Source: Novosphingobium profundi (GTDB taxonomy: Bacteria > Pseudomonadota > Alphaproteobacteria > Sphingomonadales > Sphingomonadaceae). Taken from it: 64,000 nt of DNA. This document shows, one piece after another, positions 58,093-64,000 of this stretch. The notes beneath the pieces were generated by a model that was not told the DNA's origin, searched no databases, and saw nothing but the letters and a program-made list of their open reading frames with translations. How positions within the stretch are numbered: position 1 is the stretch's first letter; every line of letters starts with the position of its first letter. The position numbers were made by a program, and so were the translations under genes. The DNA lies in contig NZ_JABWCU010000015.1 of assembly GCF_018491765.1 (NCBI RefSeq), positions 1 through 64,000 of the forward strand, read 5' to 3'.

Positions 58093-58568
58093 GCCGCGCA
58101 CCCTTGCGCCAGCTCGGCAACGACCGGCCAGCCCACCTCGCCCTGCGGGTCGAGCCGGCGCAGCGCGGCCAGGATCGTCTCGGCGTCGCGCGGGCGCGCG
58201 TCGCGCAGCGCGATGAAGGCGAGCGCCTTGAGGGTATAGAGCGCGAAACGCCCCGGATCGGCCGGCGCCGTCCGCGTCGGCAACCAGAGACGCCAGTCGG
58301 GGTTCCAACCCGCCTGATGCGCGGCCTCGGCCAGTCCCGCCTCGGCCATCGCCCGAGCTTCGCCAAGGCGCCCGGCGTAAGTGTGGATCTTGTAGAGGCA
58401 AAAATAGGTGGGAAGCGCTCGCGGATCGCGCGCAAGTGCCTCGCGGAACAGCGCGTCGGCGCGGTCCTTGTCCTGCCGGTGGGCCCGCACTCCGGCCTGG
58501 AGGAGCTGCTCGACCTCCTCGGGCAGCTCTCCGAAATCGATGGACTCGAACGGGGCGTCAGACAACAT
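58089..58568 (-). CDS. TPR-like protein of the AAA+ operon
   Basis: 159 residues, helical, with tetratricopeptide-type repeats: RAHRQDKDRADALFREALAR and ALPTYFCLYKIHTYAGRLGE, then TLKALAFIALRDARPRDAET. The N-terminal PFESIDFGELPEEVEQLLQA is acidic. TPR modules bind protein partners. Start MLSDAPFES is favoured over an ATG 27 nt upstream. Translationally coupled to the AAA+ ATPase, so the two likely act as adaptor and motor. Confidence 0.78.
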   Translation of the reverse strand: MLSDAPFESIDFGELPEEVEQLLQAGVRAHRQDKDRADALFREALARDPRALPTYFCLYKIHTYAGRLGEARAMAEAGLAEAAHQAGWNPDWRLWLPTRTAPADPGRFALYTLKALAFIALRDARPRDAETILAALRRLDPQGEVGWPVVAELAQGCAA

Positions 58569-58747
58569 CGGGCTTCTCCTTGGCGCGCCTTGCAAAGCAA
58601 GAAGCGCGCCAGCCTCGATGTGCGCGCAAATGAGGCTAATTCAGGAGATTACCCGAGGAACCAGGCGGTCGCGGATACGACAATGTCGGGTTCGCGACCG
58701 ACAGGATGGATCGGGGGCGCCATCGGCCGGCGCCCCCGACGTCGGTC

Positions 58748-59494
58748 TCAGCGCGCGAGGAAGCCGCCGTCGACCGGATAGTAGGTCCCGGTCATGAACG
58801 AGGCGCGCTCGGACAGGAGGAAACTCGTCATGCCAGCGATTTCTTCGGGCCGGGCGAGGCGGTCGAAGGCGTGCAGTCCCGCGAGCACCGAGCGCTCCTC
58901 GTCGGTCATCGTCTTGCCGAGCGCCGGTGTCTCGACGAAGGCCGGGCCCACCGCGTTGACCCGGATGCCCTGCCCCGCATAATCGAGTGCGGCGGTCTTG
59001 GTCATGCCCACGATCGCGTGCTTGGAAGTCACGTAGGCGGCCGAACCCGCCCATCCGACCGCGCCCAGGATCGAGGCCATGTTGACGATCGCCCCGCCAC
59101 CCGAAGCGATCATCGCCGGGATCTGGTATTTAAGCCCATAGAACACGCTGTGCAGGTCGACGCCAAGGACCCGGTGCCAGTCGTCGAGCGCGATGTCGGC
59201 GAGCGGGGTCGAGGGAGCGCCGATGCCTGCGTTGTTGACCGCCAGATGCAGGCCGCCGAAGCTTTCCACGGCAAAGTCGACACTCGCCTTCACCGCCGCG
59301 GCGTCGCTGACGTCGGCCTTGAACGCGCGCGCGCGCTCGGGGCCATAGGCCTCGGCAAGCCGCCGGGCTCCGGCCTCGTCGAAGTCCGCGATGACAACTT
59401 TCGCGCCTTCGGCAAGGAGATCCTTCGCCACCGCTTCGCCGATACCCGAAGCCCCGCCGGTGACGATCGCGACCCGGTCCTTGAAGAGTGCCAT
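58748..59494 (-). CDS. SDR-family oxidoreductase
   Basis: 248 residues: TGGASGIGEAVAKDLLAEGA cofactor motif with Asp in IADFD (NAD preference), NNAGIGAPSTPL, catalytic Ser in NMASILG and Tyr-Lys in SAAYVTSKHAIVG, ending GTYYPVDGGFLAR. Complete. Divergent from a TetR gene across 130 nt, so likely the TetR target; substrate unknown. Confidence 0.92.
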   Translation of the reverse strand: MALFKDRVAIVTGGASGIGEAVAKDLLAEGAKVVIADFDEAGARRLAEAYGPERARAFKADVSDAAAVKASVDFAVESFGGLHLAVNNAGIGAPSTPLADIALDDWHRVLGVDLHSVFYGLKYQIPAMIASGGGAIVNMASILGAVGWAGSAAYVTSKHAIVGMTKTAALDYAGQGIRVNAVGPAFVETPALGKTMTDEERSVLAGLHAFDRLARPEEIAGMTSFLLSERASFMTGTYYPVDGGFLAR

Positions 59495-59624
59495 TGAAAC
59501 TGCTCCTTGGTCTTGGCCGCCGCGCACCCAGTGCGAAGCGGCGCTGCATGTGCCGGGTATAACGCGCATCAAAGTATCCGGTTGCGTATCTTTTATGCTA
59601 CGCCGTTCGCAAGGGGAAGTGCAC

Positions 59625-60275
59625 ATGACGCAAGACAGCCGGCCCGATGCGGAACCGGTCCGGCTCGCCGGGCGCCCCTCGCTCGAGGCGGCGCAGCGGA
59701 TCGAGGAAACCATGCTCGACGCCGCGCTCGAAGTGTTCGTCGCACAAGGCTTTCGCGGCGCGAGCATGGAAGCCATCGCGCGCGCGGCCGGCGTCACCAA
59801 GCGCACGCTCTACCGCCGCGCACGCACCAAGTCCGCGCTTTTCGTCGATGTCGTCGAGCGGCTTGCGCTCCGCTCGGGGGTGCCCGAACTCGCGCACATC
59901 AAGGCCGGACCGCTGCGACAAAGGCTGGAGGCTGCGAGCGAGATCCTGCTCGGCTGGATGCTCGCGCCCGAGGCCATCGCGCTCTATCGCCTGATCGTCG
60001 CCGACGCGACCACGCATCCAAGCCTTGCACGCAGCGTCGACGGCCCGTTCCAGCGCGCCAGCGAAGCGCTTGCCGCGATCCTCGCCGAAGGCGACGAGCG
60101 CCCGGCCGAAGTCATCCGTATGGGCGCGGACATGTTCGTGCGGCTCGTTGCGGGCGAGGCGCTCGACCGCGCGGCCCAGGGCATCGAGCCACCCGGCGTC
60201 TCGCTCCGCACGCAGGACCGCGCGCGCGTCGGTGTCGCCTTCTTCCTCGCCGGATGGGCGTCCTGGGAGCGCTAG
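59625..60275 (+). CDS. TetR/AcrR-family transcriptional regulator
   Basis: 216 residues: TetR HTH (RIEETMLDAALEVFVAQGFR, SMEAIARAAGVTKRTLYRRA) and a helical ligand domain with a TetR_C-like ending (MGADMFVRLVAGEALDRAAQ). Start MTQDSRPDAE, with AAGGGGA upstream. Two GTATC repeats 12 nt apart (about 59573-59589) lie in the intergenic region and could be operator half-sites. Divergent from the SDR gene. Confidence 0.9.
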   Translation: MTQDSRPDAEPVRLAGRPSLEAAQRIEETMLDAALEVFVAQGFRGASMEAIARAAGVTKRTLYRRARTKSALFVDVVERLALRSGVPELAHIKAGPLRQRLEAASEILLGWMLAPEAIALYRLIVADATTHPSLARSVDGPFQRASEALAAILAEGDERPAEVIRMGADMFVRLVAGEALDRAAQGIEPPGVSLRTQDRARVGVAFFLAGWASWER

Positions 60276-60394
60276 GCGCGCGCAGCCACATCCCTTCCGC
60301 CTATCCTCGTGGCAAAGCGCGGTTGTACAAGGCCGACGAGGACATCGGACGCGAAGAACCGCTCCGATCCGCGTCGAGAGCGAAGCGATGTTTG

Positions 60395-60901
60395 CTAGAT
60401 CAGCATGTCGCGGCGGCGCAGCGCGGCAATAGCGTCGCCATCGAGCACACAGACGAGATTGCGCAGGCCCCCGCGGTTCTCATGGTTGGTGAAGCGCCCC
60501 TGATAGAAGCGCGTCAGATAGCCGCAGCGTTCGAGTTCGGCGAAGACCCGGCTGGCGTTGTCGGCCCCGGTCGCGCGCACGTGATCGGCCACCGCGCTGT
60601 CGACAAGCTGCTGCGCCTCGATGAGGTCGTCGGGCAGCTTGTCCTTGAGCGACGCGCGGATGCGCTTCTCAAGCGCCTGGCGGCGCTTGTCGCGCCCCGA
60701 CATGCGCGAGAGGCGGTCGCCGATCCATTCGCGCAGCGGCATCGTCTCGCCATTGTCGCCGGTCACGAAGGGGCCCGCGCGGTTGCCCGGCCCGGCCTGT
60801 TCGGCCAGCAGGTTGAGGACCATGAAGGCATAGCGCGGCCGCTTCGACTTTTCCGAGAGAGTGTCGAGAATTCGGCCGATATTGAGGGATGTCTGCGCCA
60901 T
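60395..60901 (-). CDS. Conserved hypothetical protein
   Basis: 168 residues, soluble, basic in the middle (SRMSGRDKRRQALEKRIRAS), with no recognised domain. The regular composition and motifs such as LREWIGDRLSRMSG and AELERCGYLTRFYQGRFTNH argue for a real, folded protein. The C-terminal half (ELERCGYLTRFY) faintly suggests a winged helix. It sits alone between the TetR gene and a MITE-like repeat. Confidence 0.65.
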   Translation of the reverse strand: MAQTSLNIGRILDTLSEKSKRPRYAFMVLNLLAEQAGPGNRAGPFVTGDNGETMPLREWIGDRLSRMSGRDKRRQALEKRIRASLKDKLPDDLIEAQQLVDSAVADHVRATGADNASRVFAELERCGYLTRFYQGRFTNHENRGGLRNLVCVLDGDAIAALRRRDMLI

Positions 60902-60995
60902 CGTTCTGCCTCCGTTCCCACCGGATTAGCCAAGCGCGAATTACTTGACAAGCCCGTTTTAAGCCGGACTTCGCCCCGCTCATGGCGATTCGGAA

Positions 60996-61145
60996 ACGCC
61001 GTTCGTGACAGTTTGCCTAGAGCGCGACGTAATCGCCTGGAGCGATTGAAACTCCCGTTCTGATCGAAATTTCCAGCAGCTTGGCCTCAGGTTTGGCTGT
61101 TCCCGTCGCCCCATGGCCCTCAAGGCAAACTGTCACGACTGACGT
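60996..61145. mobile_element. 150-bp MITE-like inverted-repeat element
   Basis: Terminal inverted repeats of 23 bp (60996-61018 and 61123-61145) match at 20 of 23 positions; the inner 15 bp (CGTGACAGTTTGCCT) are perfect. The 104-bp interior has no open frame. I see no obvious target-site duplication. Size, terminal symmetry and intergenic location fit a non-autonomous miniature element; a long-range regulatory hairpin is the alternative. Confidence 0.5.
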
Positions 61146-61264
61146 GTAGGACTTGGGCGCAGATCCACAGGCGCAGTCGCCATGCACGACGCGCGGCGCA
61201 GTCAAGGCTGCGCCGCGCGTGAAACTTCGCGTATTCGGGATAGGGCGCTGACGCGCCCGGAGGA

Positions 61265-62290
61265 TCAGCGCGCGCCGATAGAGATGATCACGCGGCCGAT
61301 GTCGCGCGCACCGGCTCCTGCCAGCAGCGCGAACGCTTCCGGCGCCTCCTCCAGCGTGAAGCGCCGGCTGATCGAGGGCTGGAGCGAGAGCTTGCCCTGC
61401 GCGATGAGATCGAGGACCTCGGCCTGGCCGCTGCCCGCACGCACGCCGAAGATCGCCAATTCGCGATCGACGATGTCCCAGTTGCCCACCGGCAAGGCAC
61501 CGCCCCCGGTGAGCGCGATCCGCCCGCCGGGCGCGGCAAGCGCGAAGGCCTGCGTGACGCCCCACGCGCTTGCGGTCGTCTCCATGATGGCCGCAAAACC
61601 GCCCGGAAAGGCCGCCAGCACCCGCTCGCGCACGTCCTCGCCATGCGCGGCAATGGGGAAGACCTGAGCTGCGCCCAGGTCGTGCGCGATTTGCGCGCGC
61701 CGTCCGCTGCCGCCGATCGCGACGGCCTCGATGCCGAGCGCGCGGGCGAGCGCAATCGCGCCATGGCCCATCGCACCGACACCGACGATCGCCACCCGAT
61801 CCCCCGCGCCAAGCCCCATCTTGCCGAAGGCGTTGAGCGCGTCGACCGGGCCCGCCAGCATCGCCGCGTCCTCGAACGCGACCGCATCGGGCAAGACCGC
61901 CAGCTTGCGCGCGCGTACCAGCACCAGTTCCTCGCAGCAGGTCTGGCGCACCAGCGTCTTGAAGGCGGGATCGAGGCACAGGTTCTGGCGCCCCGAGGTG
62001 CAATGGGCGCAGGTACCGCAATGGTCGAGCGCGAGCGCGCTGACCCGGTCGCCCTCCGCGATCCCCTCGACACCGGGGCCTAGCCCGCGCACGATACCGG
62101 AAAAGTCGGCGCCGATCCCGACCGGATAGGCCGAGACGTAGCGCCCGCCCTTGTTGAGGTAGGTCGAAACGTCGGTGCCGTAAGGGGCGTAAGCCATGAT
62201 CGCGACGAGCGCCTCGCCGGGGCCGGGCACGGGCACTTCGGCCTCGACCAGCCGCAAGTCGCCCGGCGCGAAGAGACGCGCAGCCTTCAT
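61265..62290 (-). CDS. MDR-family dehydrogenase lacking the catalytic-zinc cysteine
   Basis: 341 residues. The structural-zinc cluster CGTCAHCTSGRQNLC and the cofactor motif IVGVGAMGHGAIALARALGI are intact, but the usual catalytic zinc ligand Cys of the CGTD motif is tyrosine (APYGTDVSTYLNKG). It may use another metal site or be a zinc-independent reductase. Starts with a 4-bp overlap on the bicupin gene and is the fourth gene of an operon that extends beyond the window. Confidence 0.85.
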   Translation of the reverse strand: MKAARLFAPGDLRLVEAEVPVPGPGEALVAIMAYAPYGTDVSTYLNKGGRYVSAYPVGIGADFSGIVRGLGPGVEGIAEGDRVSALALDHCGTCAHCTSGRQNLCLDPAFKTLVRQTCCEELVLVRARKLAVLPDAVAFEDAAMLAGPVDALNAFGKMGLGAGDRVAIVGVGAMGHGAIALARALGIEAVAIGGSGRRAQIAHDLGAAQVFPIAAHGEDVRERVLAAFPGGFAAIMETTASAWGVTQAFALAAPGGRIALTGGGALPVGNWDIVDRELAIFGVRAGSGQAEVLDLIAQGKLSLQPSISRRFTLEEAPEAFALLAGAGARDIGRVIISIGAR

Positions 62291-63039
62291 GCGCCGGTCC
62301 CGAAGGTCCAGACAAGCAGGCGCGCGCCTTGCGCGCTGGCATTGGCGGCAAGCAAGGGCGTGTCGGCCAGGCCCACGGTGTAATCCCCCGGCTGCCAGAT
62401 CTCGCCCGCGCCCTCCAACGTCCCTTCGAGGACATAGGCTTCCCAGGCACTGGCGAGCACGGGCGCTTTGCCCTGCCAGCCCGCCGGAACGAGCGCCTCG
62501 AAGGTGCGCGCGCCGCTCACGGGGTCCTGGCTGAAGGGCCGGATGCGCCATTCGGCCGGAAGCGCAGGGTCCGCCACAGGCGCGACGTCGGCCACGCGTG
62601 TCTCGAAGACATGCCCGCGCGGGTCGGCGGAACCGGGCAGCGGGTACTCGACCGGCTGCTCGGGTTCGTGGACGAGGTTGAGCACGAGCAGGCCATCGCT
62701 GCGCACGAGCGCGAGCGCGCCTTCCTCGGAGCGCTCGTCATGGCCATGAACGACGTCGGCAGGGCGGTAGAAATAGACCCCCTCGCGGAAGTAGTGGTTC
62801 CCGTCGAGCGTCACCGAACCTTCGAGCATGTAGACTTCCTCGAACGCAGCGTGGAAGTGCGCCACTCCGCCGCCGCGCCAGCCCTTGGGGATGTAGACGA
62901 GGTTGGTGACGTGGCCGGTTTGTACATCCTCGCCCAGCTTGCGGCGTTTCAGGCCATGCGTGCCCAGCATCTCCCAGGGCAGGTCATTGCCCCGCACGTG
63001 CTCGAGCGGGCGGGCGAGTTTCAGCGAGCCCGCCATCAC
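62287..63039 (-). CDS. Bicupin protein (dioxygenase- or isomerase-like)
   Basis: 250 residues with two cupin folds. The first has the metal motif GVAHFHAAFEEVYMLEGSVT with a distant ADVVHGHDE; the second (SAWEAYVLEGTLEGAGEIWQ) lacks obvious histidine ligands. Possible roles are a metal-dependent dioxygenase or an isomerase in ring catabolism, or a ChrR-like sensor; the operon favours catabolism. ATGA overlaps on both sides. Confidence 0.75.
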   Translation of the reverse strand: MMAGSLKLARPLEHVRGNDLPWEMLGTHGLKRRKLGEDVQTGHVTNLVYIPKGWRGGGVAHFHAAFEEVYMLEGSVTLDGNHYFREGVYFYRPADVVHGHDERSEEGALALVRSDGLLVLNLVHEPEQPVEYPLPGSADPRGHVFETRVADVAPVADPALPAEWRIRPFSQDPVSGARTFEALVPAGWQGKAPVLASAWEAYVLEGTLEGAGEIWQPGDYTVGLADTPLLAANASAQGARLLVWTFGTGA

Positions 63040-63812
63040 AGCTCCGCCATCAGGCGGCCGAAGTGGGGAACGTGATCGGAAATCCCGCAGGCGCGCAGGG
63101 CGTGCCAGTAGGTGGCGGTGTTGATGGCGATGACCGGCTTGCCCAGCACCATCTCGGCCGCCGCACAGAAGCGGATCGCCGAGACGTTGGTGCCGACCTG
63201 GATCAGGCAGTCGACGTCGTCGCCGTCGAGGTGGCGGAAGGTCTCGCGGATCTTCGCCTCGTCGATCTCGGCGATCGCGGTCCAGCTCGGCGCCTGAAGC
63301 GGCACGTCGCGCACCGTCTCGTAGCCGTGGTCACTGAGGAATTTCGCCACCTCGGCATTCGCGGTCGGGTAGTAGGGCGAGAAGAACGCGACCTTCCTGA
63401 TCCCGCCATAGGCGCCAAGCGCGGCGGCCAGCGCTTCCGAGCCGGTCGAGACCTTGAGCCCGGAGACTTCCTCGATGTTTTCGCGCCATTTGACCGCGCC
63501 CTCGGCGCCGCCGAAGAAGGTCACCGCCGACATGCCCATGACGAGGTAATCGGGCGCACAAGTCAGCACGCCGCGCACCGCGTCGAGCGTGTTATGGCTG
63601 ATCTCCCAGGCCCCCGCCATGAAGGTCTCGTTCGAGACCGCCTTGGCGTTGTCGACGACGATGCGGCTGTAGTGGTTGGTCACCCCGTGGGGGCGCAGAT
63701 CGTCGAAGTCGGGCTGGACGATGGTGTTTGTCGAGGGCCCGAGCACGCCGAACTTGTAGCGGTAGCCCTGAACATCCCGATTGCGCCGCGGCGGCATCAC
63801 GCTGGTGGTCAT
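63036..63812 (-). CDS. Asp/Glu racemase-superfamily protein (maleate isomerase / arylmalonate decarboxylase-like)
   Basis: 258 residues. YRYKFGVLGPSTNTIVQPDF opens a maleate cis-trans isomerase/AMDase-type fold, followed by YLVMGMSAVTFFGGAEGAVK and VDCLIQVGTNVSAIRFCAAA. The positions that hold the two catalytic cysteines in maleate isomerase appear as Ser/Met and Thr/Asn here, so the chemistry probably differs. In ring-cleavage operons these proteins isomerise or decarboxylate the ring-fission acid. ATGA overlaps with genes on both sides. Confidence 0.78.
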   Translation of the reverse strand: MTTSVMPPRRNRDVQGYRYKFGVLGPSTNTIVQPDFDDLRPHGVTNHYSRIVVDNAKAVSNETFMAGAWEISHNTLDAVRGVLTCAPDYLVMGMSAVTFFGGAEGAVKWRENIEEVSGLKVSTGSEALAAALGAYGGIRKVAFFSPYYPTANAEVAKFLSDHGYETVRDVPLQAPSWTAIAEIDEAKIRETFRHLDGDDVDCLIQVGTNVSAIRFCAAAEMVLGKPVIAINTATYWHALRACGISDHVPHFGRLMAEL

Positions 63813-64000
63813 GCGATTTCCCTTTCCTGCTGGAGACTGGCGAACAGAGCCTGGCGAAGGAGGAACTGGCGGCGCGCGGCGGGGTCCTCGTGGATCGCGC
63901 GCATCTTCGCGCGCTTGGCCTCGAGCTTGGCGCCCTCGGCCATGCCCATGCTCTCCATGTTCTCGATCGTCTGCGCCTGGATGACGCTGCGGGTAACGGC
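63809..64000 (-). CDS. C-terminal part of a probable FAD-dependent monooxygenase (gene runs off the window)
   Basis: The final 63 codons of a gene whose start lies beyond position 64000. The fragment (TRSVIQAQTIENMESMGMAE, EAKRAKMRAIHEDPAARRQF, LLRQALFASLQQEREIA) resembles the C-terminal tail of p-hydroxybenzoate-hydroxylase-type flavin monooxygenases, but the evidence is weak. Its stop overlaps the next gene by 4 bp, so it belongs to the same operon. Enoyl-CoA hydratase or another helical enzyme cannot be excluded. Confidence 0.4.
   Translation of the reverse strand, partial: AVTRSVIQAQTIENMESMGMAEGAKLEAKRAKMRAIHEDPAARRQFLLRQALFASLQQEREIA

Noticed and set aside
56164..58239. A 691-codon plus-strand frame opposite the AAA+ ATPase
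   Set aside because: Arg/His/Asp-rich shadow; the minus strand has full AAA+ motifs and coupled neighbours.

Overview
The window is chromosomal DNA from a G+C-rich Gram-negative bacterium. Several traits together point to an alphaproteobacterium of the sphingomonad type (Novosphingobium/Sphingobium-like): the very high G+C, many LysR-regulated catabolic islands, Tat-exported redox and sugar enzymes, a phenol-MetA-type outer-membrane protein beside a GMC oxidoreductase, and a PleD-like diguanylate cyclase. The genus is inference; no rRNA or other marker gene is present. I saw no tRNA, rRNA, CRISPR array, prophage or complete insertion sequence.

Layout. 1-9.5 kb: single-gene units (LacI regulator, MDR reductase, DUF1801 protein, BCCT betaine/choline transporter, Tat-exported sugar isomerase-like protein, a LysR/AEC-transporter divergon with a clear operator, RidA, secreted esterase). 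9.6-10.2 kb: a rearrangement scar joining a 5'-truncated, frameshifted LysR gene to the tail of a VOC/glyoxalase gene. 10.2-11.4 kb: a nickel/cobalt efflux pair (RcnA-RcnR type) behind a perfect 31-bp palindrome. 11.4-23.3 kb: a catabolic island (CitE-like lyase, CaiB CoA-transferase, two aldehyde dehydrogenases, Zn alcohol dehydrogenase, SDR, GMC oxidoreductase, outer-membrane channel, two LysR regulators) whose logic is alcohol to aldehyde to acid to CoA-ester to C-C cleavage; the substrate is unknown. 23.3-27.8 kb: an EamA exporter/MocR divergon, an RBBP9-type hydrolase, and an Amj-type lipid II flippase. 27.9-34.3 kb: a sulfur block (SLC13 permease, Rrf2 regulator, sulfate ABC operon sbp-cysTWA, and a 59-residue YezD/DUF2292 protein). 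34.3-36.8 kb: LysR and mmsA. 37.0-41.2 kb: a translationally coupled signalling operon (small membrane protein, hybrid histidine kinase with two receivers and an HPt, PleD-like GGDEF protein). 41.3-46.0 kb: GH30 glycosidase, pirin, xi-class GST and LysR.

46.0-54.4 kb is a phosphate block: a PhoB-like regulator with a degenerate receiver, a phosphate-type porin, then phoU-pstB-pstA-pstC and two different pstS genes, all on the minus strand. Pho-box repeats with correct 11-nt phasing precede the outermost pstS and the porin, and one more faces a gene-free stretch. No phoR is present here. 54.6-58.6 kb holds a Rieske protein and a cysteine-cluster protein converging on an unfamiliar TPR / AAA+ ATPase / small-protein operon. 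58.7-60.9 kb has an SDR/TetR divergon and a conserved protein of unknown function, followed by a 150-bp MITE-like inverted-repeat element. The window ends inside a tightly coupled operon (probable FAD monooxygenase tail, Asp/Glu-racemase-superfamily protein, bicupin, MDR dehydrogenase) that looks like an aromatic or heterocyclic ring degradation pathway.

Many operons use 4-bp ATGA stop/start overlaps, which I used to fix start codons. The long antisense open frames typical of such G+C-rich DNA were discarded.
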